Source: Actinoallomurus spadix (lineage in GTDB: Bacteria > Actinomycetota > Actinomycetes > Streptosporangiales > Streptosporangiaceae). Taken from it: DNA of 64,000 nucleotides. The translations under genes were made by a program, and so were the position numbers. The notes beneath the pieces were generated by a model. That model worked only from the letters and a program-made list of their open reading frames with translations. It searched no databases and was not told the DNA's origin. Location: contig NZ_JAMXMX010000031.1 in NCBI RefSeq assembly GCF_024055725.1, positions 16,467 through 80,466 of the forward strand. The letters are read 5' to 3'. This document shows positions 28,601 through 35,472 of this stretch, piece by piece. Each line of letters starts with the position of its first letter. Position 1 is the first letter of the stretch.

Positions 28601-29793
28601 AAGTGTCGGTGGCCGACATCGACTGGCGACGCTGGGCGCGGGCCAATCCCCAACTGGCCCCGTTGCCGCGCTACTCCGCGCTGGTGCCGGCGGGCGCCCT
28701 GGACGATGATGGGCACGCGTCGGCGTCGCAGCGCCTGCGGGACGCCACTCCCGAGGAACGTCTCAGTCTGCTGCCCGCACTCGTTACCCCCCTCCTGCAG
28801 GAGATCACCGGCCTGTCCGCCGAGCAACTCGACGACCAGCAGGCCGTCGACATCGATTCTCTGGTCGCGGTCGAACTGAGAGTCCTCCTGCGGAACAATC
28901 TCGGCGTATCCGTACCGGCGATGAAGCTCCAACGGAACCTGACGGTGGCCGGGCTGGTCGGACTGCTCGCCGAGGAGCTGGACAGACCCCCCGCCTCCAC
29001 CCCTCGGCCGCCCGCGGGCATCACGACCCATGACTTCTTGTCATCGGATGGACTCACCATCTACGGCCACCTCAGCCTGCCCGCGGGACCCGGCCCGCAC
29101 CCGGCCGTCGTGGTGTGCACCGCGGGCGAAGGCGGGGCCCTGGACGACGCGGGCAACTATGCCCACCTCAGCGAACACGCGCCGCTGCGCGCGGCAGGGT
29201 TCGCCGTCTTCACCGTCGACCACCGCGGGGCGCCGGGACACGGCGCGGACTACAGCGCACGCGCCGAGATGGGAGGCCGGGACGTCGACGACATCATGGC
29301 GGCGGCCCGTCACCTCGCGGAACTACCTGAGATCGACGCCACGCGGCTGAGCATCGTGGGTACGAGCCGGGGTGCGTACTCCGCCCTGCTGGCGTTGTCA
29401 CGCGGCCCGTCACTGTGGCACCGGTCCGTGCTCATCATGGGCCTGTACGACCCGGCACTCCTGGTCGCGGCCGAGCGGTCCCGCCCCGGCGCCCTGCTGC
29501 CGGCACGCGCGCAGGCCGAGCCGGGGGACGTGGAGACCTACTTCGCGGCTCCGCAACGCCGTCCCATGAGCCGACTGGGCGCGGTCACGGCGCCATTGCT
29601 CATCGTGCACGGCGACGCGGACGAGGTCGTGCCTCTCACGCAGGCGGTCCGTCTGGCCGACCGGGCACACGAGTTGGACGTGCCCGCGCGGTTGATCACG
29701 GTGCCCGGGCTCGGTCACGACAGTGACCACGCGGACGAGGTATGGGCCGGACTATGGCCTCAGATCACCGAATTCCTCAAAGAGGGCCGATGA
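22669..29793 (+). CDS. Highly reducing type I PKS with C-terminal alpha/beta hydrolase
   Basis: 2,374 residues, single module KS-AT-DH-(pseudoKR)-ER-KR-ACP-hydrolase. KS (about 30-455): Cys205 in D-T-A-C-S-S-S, His340 in H-G-T-G-T, His377 in N-I-G-H-T-E. AT: Ser642 in G-H-S-V-G-E; the specificity box reads Y-H-S-H (741-744), not the classic malonyl or methylmalonyl form. DH: His938 and Asp1102. ER: S-G-G-V-G near 1558. KR: G-G-L-G-G-L-G near 1762, Tyr1905 and Asn1909. ACP: Ser2064 in D-I-D-S-L. The last 250 residues are a dipeptidyl-peptidase-like hydrolase with Ser2233 (G-T-S-R-G), H-G-D-A-D-E and G-L-G-H. The order resembles mycocerosic-acid-synthase-like iterative PKSs, plus an unusual release domain. 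TTG start with AGGAAG upstream. No methyltransferase domain. Confidence 0.94.
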   Translation: MHALTHEADVTALRPGPQSAGDDADGAVRSAPIALIGIGCRFPGGIEDPRGFWELLASGTDAIGDIPPDRWHADAFFDPDPGTPGRMIVRQGGFLRSPIDRFDAGFFGMTPREAAALDPQQRLLLEVTWEAFEDAGLPPSSTAGADVGAYIGGFTFDAATLQLSDANRDLVSGSTPTGVSMTMLAARLSYAFDWRGPSLTMDTACSSSLVAFHQACAALARGECDLAVAGGVNVMTNPVTTILMSKGQFLSPDARSRSFDHRANGYARGEGAGIVLLKPLAAAERDGDHIYAVVRGSAVNQDGRTPGITVPNAEAQRAVIRQACRVAGIHPASVGYYEAHGTGTPVGDPIEATAIGDVLDGSERTHWIGSVKSNIGHTEAAAGVAGVIKASLCLERGVIPPNLHFERPNPSIPFDRLPLRVPTEMVPFPDHGGPRRAGVNSFGFGGTNAHVILEQASRGPSTTRQETDDGSPRLLVLSARSQEALRALVDAYAAMLEAPEAPALSRVCRAAARQREHHPLRTFVVAGDPAEAAKELRRLDVAPRRAARGGAAFVYTGMGPQWWGMGRELLREEPRFAQVVAECDEILARFGLSIAEELMREEAESRLTRTLYAQVANFVVQVGLTALWRDRGIVPTVIVGHSVGEVAAAYAAGVYSLEDALTIGFHRANLQARLAGRGTMAAVDVPADTARSFLIDGVDVAAINSASATTLSGDPDAMSVVTERLEASGATVRALRVEVAYHSHQMDEIREPLLTALRGIRPGAARIPLLSTVTGEHVTGTELDAEYWWRNVRQPVLFAAALRRLLTSAPGIILEIGPHPVLASAIDEALAERGDDLVRLASQRRDRPQRRHLLETLGNMYAAGAEPDWERVHPGPREHLDLPRYPWQREHHWVESAESRTARLGAGGPRLAGRPVPAATPTRDVELSAAEFPYLADHRIGRTVIFPGSGYLEAALAMFSGDEPCCSLEDVIFHRPLALQPSTLATLRIGYDPVRRLVTLHSRGQGDDATWTLHAQMRHPDLARPRSPRPRTEGPADLTRSLPEYGHDEVYALLDGSDLSYGPAFRAVDRLWCREETGEVFAELRVDTVDPEGYRLHPALLDAALQAMIAGALQLAGGVQAATYVPARIAELRFFRSPGRRLWLHGRDRRSMVAGRLECDLTLITDDGEVVAEVIGLRAQRLAEDGSQQRTRPEETYYEHLWRPETLDATGGAEGTWIVVGSSTMGEGLAHGLSERGGTVLRAEPGEEDWLERVVAGVSGTSGGSPCRGVVYVHDPADDPTADDTQVCSSVATPLRLVQALPAVAVPLFLITSGAQSVDAGDATTDPFAAALWGFGRVVDAERPELRCRLIDVDSGACGGAGRVAESVLDELAHDGLEEVALRGGTRYVRRLERAGARSPMHHVSTRTDATPVRLRVSEPGVDGLRFAAGARRAPGPAEVEIEVAYVGLNFKDVLKATGLMSPEAMEGSLSQETLGLECSGTVVRVGEAVTDLRPGDEVFAHGRDLFASHVTLDAVRVVKKPAALSLAQAASLLPAVTAYLSLVRLAGVRKGDRVLIHSASGGVGLAAVRIATRLGAEVYATAGSEERREFLRREGVAGVSDSRSTSFADDILRWTGGAGVDVVINALAGEMLHKSVGLLRPFGRFVELGKADIAADHPLGLAPFHRALSFHAFDYDRMMLLEPELVRDCMRELADLYEKETFAPLPVTEVPAGEVDVAFRMMARRDHIGKIVVRVAGEPVTVPASTIQDSPIRPDATYLITGGLGGLGRTVARWLADRGARHLVLLGRHGLATPEAEQVVTELTGEGVEVRVQQADVADGDLMKRVLGRIRAEMPPIRGIVHAAADFDDVVLSETDATRLITATKPKADGAWHLHQETQAESLDFFVLFSSVAAQIGAAAAGAYATANEFLNALARYRHARGLPAISVGWGMIDEVGVAVSRNGAVGDVLRRNGHIGMPPERLVTELETLLRTRPVEVSVADIDWRRWARANPQLAPLPRYSALVPAGALDDDGHASASQRLRDATPEERLSLLPALVTPLLQEITGLSAEQLDDQQAVDIDSLVAVELRVLLRNNLGVSVPAMKLQRNLTVAGLVGLLAEELDRPPASTPRPPAGITTHDFLSSDGLTIYGHLSLPAGPGPHPAVVVCTAGEGGALDDAGNYAHLSEHAPLRAAGFAVFTVDHRGAPGHGADYSARAEMGGRDVDDIMAAARHLAELPEIDATRLSIVGTSRGAYSALLALSRGPSLWHRSVLIMGLYDPALLVAAERSRPGALLPARAQAEPGDVETYFAAPQRRPMSRLGAVTAPLLIVHGDADEVVPLTQAVRLADRAHELDVPARLITVPGLGHDSDHADEVWAGLWPQITEFLKEGR

Positions 29794-31271
29794 TGACCGT
29801 TGACGTCATTCGCACCGAGGCGCTGGTCATCGGGGCCGGCATCTCCGGCCTCGGCCAGGCCGTCGAGTTGGCCAAGGCGCGTGTTGACTTCCTGATCCTC
29901 GAGAAGGCACACGACGTCGGCGGAACCTGGCGCGACAACACCTATCCCGGGGCGTCCTGCGACGTCGAATCCCACCTCTACGCCTACTCCTACGACCGGA
30001 ACCCCGACTGGAGCTCCACCTACGCCGGGCAGGCCGAGATCCTCGCCTATCTGCAGGGCATCGCCCGGCGCCGTGGGCTGCTGTCACGGATCCGCTTCGG
30101 TACCAGGGTGACCGGGGCCCGCTGGGAGGCCGCCGCGGGTGAATGGACGGTCTCCACCGCGGCCGGTACCACCTACGTCAGCCGTTTCCTCATCCTCGGG
30201 GTCGGTGGTCTCCATGCCCCGCGCATCCCCGAGCTGGCCGGTGCCGAGACCTTTGGCGGGCACGTCTGGCATTCCTCGAACTGGAACCACGAGGTCGATC
30301 TGACCGGCAAGCGCGTCACCCTCGTCGGGGTGGGGGCCTCCGGGGTCCAGATCGTCCCCCACCTCGCCGAGCGTTCCTCTGAGTTGACGGTCTTCCAGCG
30401 CTCCGCCGCCTGGGTGCTGCCGAAGGCCGACGTTCCCGTCTCCGAATGGCGCCGGCGGATGTTCCGTCTGCTGCCCTGGACTCAGGCGCTGTACCGGCTC
30501 AGGGTCTATCTACGCCGGGAAAAACGGGGTTTCGGGTTCCACCACCGCCCGGACGCGCTGAGGGTGGCCGAACCAGTGGTGATCCGTCAGATCGAGACCC
30601 ATATCGATGATCCCGAGCTGCGGCGGAAATTGATCCCGGACTACCGCTTCGGTTGCAAGCGGGTGCTCTTCTCCAATGAGTACTATCCAGCGCTGAACCG
30701 CCCGAACGTGCGCGTCGTCACCGGACGGCCGGTGGCCCTGAAACCGGGCGCCGTCATCGATGAGGAGGGAACGGAGCACAGGACCGATGTGATCATTTAC
30801 GCGACCGGGTTCGACGTCCTCGGCTCGTTCGACCGGATCCGCATCGAAGGCCTCCGGGGCCAATTGCTCGCAGACGCCTGGCGTCCCGGCCCGCGTACGT
30901 ACAACGGTGTCGCCGTGCCGGGTTTCCCTAACATGTTCATCATCCTCGGACCCCATGGCGCGGTCCCGTACACCGGAGTCGTGGTCAACGTCGAGGCACA
31001 GGCGAGGTATGTCCTCCGCGCGATCCGCGCGACTCGATCGGCTCGTGCGGGAGCGCTCGTCGTCCGGCCGGACGCCGAGCAACGCTTCCAAGAGGAGATA
31101 CGAGAAAGATTCCAGCACACGGTGTGGAGCGTCGGCGGTTGCCGGAGCTGGTATCAGAGCGATGGTCCGAGCGGAACAGTGCTCTGGCCCGACTCCACGT
31201 TGCAATACCGCTGGCGACTGCGCAGAGTGCGCCAGCGCGATTACGACTTCATTGCTCCGGCCACCCTATGA
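29790..31271 (+). CDS. Baeyer-Villiger-type flavin monooxygenase
   Basis: 493 residues. FAD motif G-A-G-I-S-G-L near residue 14, NADPH motif G-V-G-A-S-G near the middle, and fingerprint F-G-G-H-V-W-H-S-S-N-W-N. This fits the class B F-x-G-x3-H-x3-W-[P/D] pattern except for the final Asn. G-G-T-W-R-D-N-T-Y-P-G and C-D-V-E-S-H-L-Y are typical of Baeyer-Villiger and related monooxygenases. The ATG overlaps the PKS stop (ATGA), so the enzyme is co-translated and probably oxidises the polyketide product, by ester/lactone formation or hydroxylation. Base composition matches the PKS more than the flanks. Confidence 0.92.
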   Translation: MMTVDVIRTEALVIGAGISGLGQAVELAKARVDFLILEKAHDVGGTWRDNTYPGASCDVESHLYAYSYDRNPDWSSTYAGQAEILAYLQGIARRRGLLSRIRFGTRVTGARWEAAAGEWTVSTAAGTTYVSRFLILGVGGLHAPRIPELAGAETFGGHVWHSSNWNHEVDLTGKRVTLVGVGASGVQIVPHLAERSSELTVFQRSAAWVLPKADVPVSEWRRRMFRLLPWTQALYRLRVYLRREKRGFGFHHRPDALRVAEPVVIRQIETHIDDPELRRKLIPDYRFGCKRVLFSNEYYPALNRPNVRVVTGRPVALKPGAVIDEEGTEHRTDVIIYATGFDVLGSFDRIRIEGLRGQLLADAWRPGPRTYNGVAVPGFPNMFIILGPHGAVPYTGVVVNVEAQARYVLRAIRATRSARAGALVVRPDAEQRFQEEIRERFQHTVWSVGGCRSWYQSDGPSGTVLWPDSTLQYRWRLRRVRQRDYDFIAPATL

Positions 31272-31316
31272 AGCCCCGATCTTTTGCGGCGTACCTCCTC
31301 ACGTCCGCGGACGGGC

Positions 31317-31554
31317 GAGGTGATGGCCGCCGCGGCCGACCTCGATCAGCGCTGACGTGACGTCCGGGCGTCGTTCCGTCAGGACGGCGCCCGGTCCAGC
31401 AGGTCCTCCAGCACCGCCAGCTGCTCGTCCGGCTGGGTCCGCATCGCCCACAGCACGTGCGCCGCGCCCAGCGCCCGCACCCGGCCCAGGTCCTCCAGCA
31501 CCTGGTCCACCGATCCGGTGAGCGGCGTCCGCCTCTCGCGCGGTTTCGCGGTGA
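31317..31554. repeat. Right direct repeat flanking the PKS island
   Basis: Right partner of the 21755-21964 repeat. It begins with the codons E-V-M-A-A-A-A-D and stop of a MetE-like gene whose body is absent, continues through a hairpin and enters the 3' end of the intact LLM gene. Sequence to its left (31272-31316) is unrelated to the left locus and belongs to the island. Confidence 0.88.
31364..31394. terminator. Bidirectional hairpin terminator, right copy
   Basis: A 13-bp stem with the same CGTCA loop as the left copy. Two positions are G-U pairs instead of G-C, so the structure survives although the sequence has changed. It can end transcription of the BVMO gene from one side and the LLM gene from the other. 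Confidence 0.7.
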
Positions 31555-32284
31555 GGGAGCCGTTGACCCGTACGACGAGGGGCAGCGAGGCCGGGTCGTG
31601 CCCGGCCTTCTCCGCCGCCCGCCGGAACGTCGAGACCGTGTCCTCCAGCTGCTCCCACGTCATGACCACCGGGTTCAGCCCGAGCCCCAGCCGCGCGGCA
31701 CGCTCCACGGCCGCCGGGGCGACGACGCCGGCGAGCAGCGGCGGCCCGCCCGGCCGCACGGGCTTGGGCCCGATCTGCGACTCGGGGATCGTGTAGAACT
31801 CCCCGTCGAACCGCACGGGGTCCGGCCCCCACACCGCCCGCATCGCCGCGACGTGCTCGGCGAACCGCGCGCCGCGCCGCTCCCGCGGCACCCCGGCCAC
31901 TGCGAACTCGTGCGCCATCCACCCCTGCCCGAGCCCTGCGACGACGCGCCCGCCGCTCAGCACGTCCAGGGTCGCGAGCCGCCGCGCCAGCACGACCGGA
32001 GGGTGCAGGGGAGCGGCGAGCACGCTCGTGCCCAGCCGGATCCGGCTCGTCCGCGCCGCGAGGAAGCTCAGCGTCTCCAGCGGGTCGTAGACGACCGCGT
32101 ACGCCGCGGGCAGCGGCGCGGGCGGCGCGAACCCGCCGTACGCGACCGGCTCCAGGGGACGCAGCAGCCGCTCGAACGTCCAGACCGCGCCCAGCCCGAT
32201 CCGCTCGGCCCCCTCCGCCACCCGCACCACCGTCTCGGGCGACGCCCCCGGCCCGTACGAGGGCAGGTTGAGCCCGAAGTCCAT
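31379..32284 (-). CDS. LLM-class F420-dependent oxidoreductase
   Basis: 301 residues of the luciferase-like monooxygenase barrel. The start M-D-F-G-L-N-L-P is typical of the F420-dependent group, as are I-R-L-G-T-S-V-L, H-P-P-V-V-L-A-R-R-L-A-T-L-D, S-G-G-R-V-V-A-G-L-G-Q-G-W and the insertion region with G-P-K-P-V. Such enzymes use coenzyme F420 (or FMN) for hydride transfer; substrate unknown. This is the intact copy; a C-terminal remnant lies 9.5 kb to the left, across the PKS island. Confidence 0.93.
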   Translation of the reverse strand: MDFGLNLPSYGPGASPETVVRVAEGAERIGLGAVWTFERLLRPLEPVAYGGFAPPAPLPAAYAVVYDPLETLSFLAARTSRIRLGTSVLAAPLHPPVVLARRLATLDVLSGGRVVAGLGQGWMAHEFAVAGVPRERRGARFAEHVAAMRAVWGPDPVRFDGEFYTIPESQIGPKPVRPGGPPLLAGVVAPAAVERAARLGLGLNPVVMTWEQLEDTVSTFRRAAEKAGHDPASLPLVVRVNGSLTAKPRERRTPLTGSVDQVLEDLGRVRALGAAHVLWAMRTQPDEQLAVLEDLLDRAPS

Positions 32285-32353
32285 TCGCCACCCCCGTCGG
32301 CCGCGCAGGAAACCCCCCTCCCCGGGCTACGTACCCGGGCGCCCACGGTCCGA

Positions 32354-32731
32354 TCACCTGGCCCTCCTCTGCCCTCCCTCGACGTACGCGCGGAGTTGCT
32401 CGGCGGTCATGCGGTCGAACCGGGACAGCGCCACCCCGAGGAAGTGAAGCTGGTCCAGGTCGGTGGTCGCGACGTACATGGTGCCGCCGTGCCATTGCCA
32501 CAACGGGACGCCGTTGACGTTCGCGGCGGCCGACCAGCCGGGAGGCGCCGGAAGGCCGGCGGGGACGCGCTGCGACAATCTCAGGCTCAGCGCCGCCGCG
32601 GCCGGATATCTGCGGATGAGCCGGTCGAGTTGCAGCAACTCGGCCGACGCCGAAGGCGTTTCCTCGGTCAGAGTTCCGACCAGCTCCCGGAGCGTGGAAA
32701 GCGAGCACATCAGCCCTTCTTCGGGTGTCAT
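32354..32731 (-). CDS. Conserved-type hypothetical protein, 125 aa
   Basis: 125 residues, start chosen because its ATG overlaps the stop of the preceding gene (ATGA). It holds a Leu-rich helical N-half and a C-half with W-Q-W-H-G-G-T-M-Y-V-A-T-T-D-L-D-Q-L, likely beta strands. No signal peptide or membrane helix; no family recognised. Together with its partner it is divergent from an XRE/DUF5753 regulator, so it may belong to that regulatory module. Confidence 0.6.
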   Translation of the reverse strand: MTPEEGLMCSLSTLRELVGTLTEETPSASAELLQLDRLIRRYPAAAALSLRLSQRVPAGLPAPPGWSAAANVNGVPLWQWHGGTMYVATTDLDQLHFLGVALSRFDRMTAEQLRAYVEGGQRRAR

Positions 32732-33030
32732 CGCCGGCGTACCTGAAGGGAGACGACGTTTTTGATCGCGGCGACGAGGTCGTCGACTTCGTCGGTGGTG
32801 AGAATCCGCGTTCCGTCGCGGAGGTGAGTGATCGGCTTCCCCCAGGACCAGTACCACCGGAGGACGCCGTTTCCGTCCGCCTGGCAGGTGACCTCCTCGG
32901 ACAGGAAGTGGTCCGCCGCGATGACCAGCACCGTCCGCCCGTGCTGCTCCGCGTCGAGGCCGGCCACCTGACAGGCCTGCGTCAGCCATCGCGCGTACGC
33001 GGATATCTCCTCGGCCGTGTGTTCTCTCAT
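32728..33030 (-). CDS. Hypothetical protein, 100 aa
   Basis: 100 residues, acidic N-terminal helix (H-T-A-E-E-I-S-A-Y-A-R-W-L) followed by strands including R-W-Y-W-S-W-G-K-P-I and a C-terminal D-E-V-D-D-L-V-A-A-I helix. Cytoplasmic. Translationally coupled to the downstream 125-residue protein and transcribed away from the XRE gene. An upstream GGGATCCGGGAATG region gives a usable ribosome-binding site. Function unknown. Confidence 0.6.
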   Translation of the reverse strand: MREHTAEEISAYARWLTQACQVAGLDAEQHGRTVLVIAADHFLSEEVTCQADGNGVLRWYWSWGKPITHLRDGTRILTTDEVDDLVAAIKNVVSLQVRRR

Positions 33031-33174
33031 TCCCGGATCCCCTTTCTCTCGAAGGGCACCCAGAATCGCCGCGGCCTGCTTATGATCGGAACATTTTCAA
33101 GCCTTGGTCACGTCAAGGCCATGAGGGGGCTGCGCAAGATATTGCGCGTTATGGTCCGGCGAAAGGGGACAAAA

Positions 33175-33957
33175 ATGGGCAGGATGCCAAGCCCGGCACT
33201 GATAACGCTCGGCCGTCAGGTACGGCGATACCGCGACGCCGCCGGACTCCGCCAGCGCGAGCTGGCCGACCACCTCGGCTACAGCGAGCCCTGGGTCAGC
33301 GCACTGGAGACCGGCCGGCTGCTCCCGAAGGCCGATCAGGTCGCGGCTCTCGAGACCGCGCTGCACATCCCGTCCGGCGTGCTCCTGGAGGTCTGCCGGC
33401 AACTCGACATCGACCCGACACCCCAGTGGTTCCGCGAATGGCGCGACGTGGAGACCGACGCCGACGTCCTCCGATGGGTCGAGCTGTCGAACGTCCCCGG
33501 CCTCCTCCAGACCGAGGACTACGCGGCCGCCATGCTGGGCGGCGACAAGGCAAGCGTGGCCGCGCGAATGGAACGCCGCCAGATCCTCACCAGAAGCGAT
33601 CCGCCGCCACCAATTCTGCACTTCGTGCTAGACGAAGCCGTCCTTTATCGGGGATACGGGGGACCGAAAGTCATGCACGACCAATTAATGCATATCGCCG
33701 ACTCCGTCGGACCTCGTATCACGATTCAAGTTGTACGCTCGGAGATGAACCCTGCATCAGCAGGCGCGTTCATCCATGCGACCGTGGACGGGCGCGACGT
33801 GGCGTATCTGGAGACGGCGGTGCGCGGACTCGTGACCAGCAGCCAGGAGGACCTCAAAATCCTCTCGAACGCGTGGGAGTCCGTCCGGTCGTTCGCGATG
33901 CCACAGCACGAGTCGATCGATCTCATTCGCAGGACGGCGGAGGAACGATGGAGCTGA
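33175..33957 (+). CDS. XRE-family regulator with DUF5753 (Scr1 type)
   Basis: 260 residues. An N-terminal helix-turn-helix (L-R-Q-R-E-L-A-D-H-L-G-Y-S-E-P-W-V-S) is followed by a DUF5753 domain with the hallmark N-V-P-G-L-L-Q-T-E-D-Y-A. The ATG is chosen for AAAGGGGA eight bases upstream. Its stop overlaps the first mini-DUF397 gene. XRE/DUF397 pairs are abundant in actinomycetes and control development or antibiotic production; the DUF397 partner modulates the regulator. The specific target here is unknown. Confidence 0.92.
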   Translation: MGRMPSPALITLGRQVRRYRDAAGLRQRELADHLGYSEPWVSALETGRLLPKADQVAALETALHIPSGVLLEVCRQLDIDPTPQWFREWRDVETDADVLRWVELSNVPGLLQTEDYAAAMLGGDKASVAARMERRQILTRSDPPPPILHFVLDEAVLYRGYGGPKVMHDQLMHIADSVGPRITIQVVRSEMNPASAGAFIHATVDGRDVAYLETAVRGLVTSSQEDLKILSNAWESVRSFAMPQHESIDLIRRTAEERWS

Positions 33958-34043
33958 TCACCGACTGGCGGAAGTCGAAGCGCAGCGCACAGAACGGCGG
34001 TGCGTGCGTCGAGGTGGCCGTGGCGGAGAAGGCGACCGGATGA
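33948..34043 (+). CDS. Minimal DUF397 protein, copy 1 (31 aa)
   Basis: 31 codons overlapping the end of the XRE gene. The protein has the N-terminal DUF397 signature (D-W-R-K-S-K-R-S, then G-G-A-C-V-E-V-A) and stops soon after, whereas family members usually continue for another 25-35 residues to R-D-S-K and a C-terminal Trp. Sharing the ATGA overlap and strong similarity with the next frame marks it as half of a tandem duplication. Confidence 0.7.
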   Translation: MELITDWRKSKRSAQNGGACVEVAVAEKATG

Positions 34044-34138
34044 TGGGGCCGATCGCCGACTGGCGGAAGTCGAAGCGCAGCGGGGAGAACGGCGGCGCGT
34101 GCGTTGAGGTGGCCGTGGCGGAGGAGACGACCGGCTGA
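34040..34138 (+). CDS. Minimal DUF397 protein, copy 2 (32 aa)
   Basis: 32 codons, starting ATG within the stop of copy 1. It is nearly the same protein as copy 1 (D-W-R-K-S-K-R-S, G-G-A-C-V-E-V-A-V-A-E) and ends at the same point. The head-to-tail, overlapping arrangement shows a recent tandem duplication that kept both frames open, arguing that the short form is translated rather than decayed. Confidence 0.65.
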   Translation: MMGPIADWRKSKRSGENGGACVEVAVAEETTG

Positions 34139-34309
34139 CCGTGCGGGCCATGGCACACGGCACCTGCCGGGCGGATCCCGCCTGAGGCCCTGAGGCCGAG
34201 GTCGATCGACGGTCTGCGGGGAGTCGCGGCGAGCGTGGTTTCGGAAAGGGAGACCCTTCATCGGGTCATTCCGGATCGAATGGTGGCCGGTGTGCACGAT
34301 GATACGTGC

Positions 34310-34774
34310 ATGCGTCGTTTCCTGATCACGACCGTTGCCGCGCTCGCGGTGACGTCGGCCTGTTCGAGCGGGTCCCACCCGGCCAAGTCGACCGGCGCCG
34401 CGCGCGCGAACTCGCCGAAGCCGAGCGCCGCGACCGAGTCGGCGGTCAAGGCCAACATCCCCGGTTTCTCCGGGCCGGTCGAGTCGTCCAGCGGTGTCAA
34501 GCACGTGTTCGGCACGTGCCTGAAGTCCTGGTACTCCCAGGCGAGATCCGGTACGCGGGTCCACGTGGCGTACCCCGGACCGGCGAACATCAGCGTCGAC
34601 CTGCTGATGGCGGATCACTCCGAGCCGCCGCGCGAGGCGCACCAGCAGTTCACCCTGGCCCAGGGACAGCAGACGAAGGACCTGCGCTTCCCGGCGATCC
34701 CGCACGCCGGATTCCCGCAGATCACCGTCACCGCCGGCGGCAAGACGCTGACCTGCGACGCCGCGAAGCACTGA
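34310..34774 (+). CDS. Putative lipoprotein
   Basis: 154 residues from an ATG opening a lipoprotein signal: M-R-R-F-L, hydrophobic core and lipobox T-S-A-C at about residue 18. A Ser/Ala/Lys/Pro linker follows, then a beta-rich domain with two cysteines (T-C-L-K-S-W and L-T-C-D) that could form a disulphide. Probably surface-anchored; family not recognised. It stands alone, with no operon partner. Confidence 0.7.
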   Translation: MRRFLITTVAALAVTSACSSGSHPAKSTGAARANSPKPSAATESAVKANIPGFSGPVESSSGVKHVFGTCLKSWYSQARSGTRVHVAYPGPANISVDLLMADHSEPPREAHQQFTLAQGQQTKDLRFPAIPHAGFPQITVTAGGKTLTCDAAKH

Positions 34775-35472
34775 GCGCCCGGTCAGGCGACTCCCAGACT
34801 TGCCTAGAAGGGGCTCGCGGACGACCGCGCGTCTCGGCGTGGCACTGACCGCCGAGCCGAAGTGCCGAGCGGCGCGGCTCTCGGCGCGCAGGAGCCAGGC
34901 GGGGACCCGCATCACCGTCGAGCTCCATCGCCGGCCCTCCCATCGCAACTGCGCCGTCTATAGCGGCGAGACGTGTCATCGCCTCTATAGACGGCGCAAG
35001 AGCGACGTACCGCAGGTGGCATCCGGCCACCGTGATCCGAGGTGCCGTCCCAGCGATGCGACGCCACGGCCTTCTCCGATTCGGCATGGCCGGCATTGTG
35101 CTACGGCCGCGCGGAGACGGAACCGTCGGAGTCGCCGCCGCGAACGGACCCAGTGCGGCGCGCCGAACGCCGGTCACCGGGCCGCGGGGGCCGGTCACCA
35201 GGTCGATCGTGAGGCGGTCACCCGGTTGGTCGGGACGCAGGCCAGGAGGACGGCGCGCTCCCGAGGCCTTCACGCGGCGCGGCATCGGGCCGGCCGGCGT
35301 TCGAGCATGGGTCGAGGCGGCGGGCGGCTGACCGTGCGCAGGGATGGCGACCGGTTCACCCTGATCGCCGAGCTCCCCGTCCCGCTACTCAACGATCAGG
35401 TGCCCGACGCGATGGTGGCCGCCTGCGCCCCGAGTTGATCCTCGCATCATGTGAATGGTGCAGGATGCGGTC
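34775..35472. other. Gene-poor stretch with a large palindrome
   Basis: About 700 bases between the lipoprotein and the hydrolase. A frame covering most of it is Arg-rich and has no protein-like pattern until its last 35-40 codons, which loosely resemble the end of a histidine-kinase ATPase domain (G-G-G-R-L-T-V then F-T-L-I-A-E-L-P) and may be a remnant. The main feature is the 49-base palindrome at 34950-34998. Confidence 0.4.
34950..34998. repeat. Large near-perfect palindrome
   Basis: Outer arms TGCGCCGTCTATAG and CTATAGACGGCGCA are perfectly complementary over 14 bp. The 21-nt interior continues the stem with GGCGA/TCGCC and GAC/GTC, leaving one C-T mismatch, one bulged A and a 2-nt centre. 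It lies far from any start codon, about 175 bp after the lipoprotein stop. It could be a terminator, a mobile-element end or a protein-binding cruciform. Confidence 0.85.

Noticed and set aside
21755..31554. Island boundaries as insertion-sequence or integrase attachment sites
   Set aside because: No transposase, integrase or tRNA gene, and the repeats consist of gene ends rather than short att or terminal inverted sequences.
34800..35438. A 212-codon frame across the gene-poor stretch
   Set aside because: Crosses the large palindrome, is Arg-rich and lacks domain-like sequence apart from a possible short remnant at its end.
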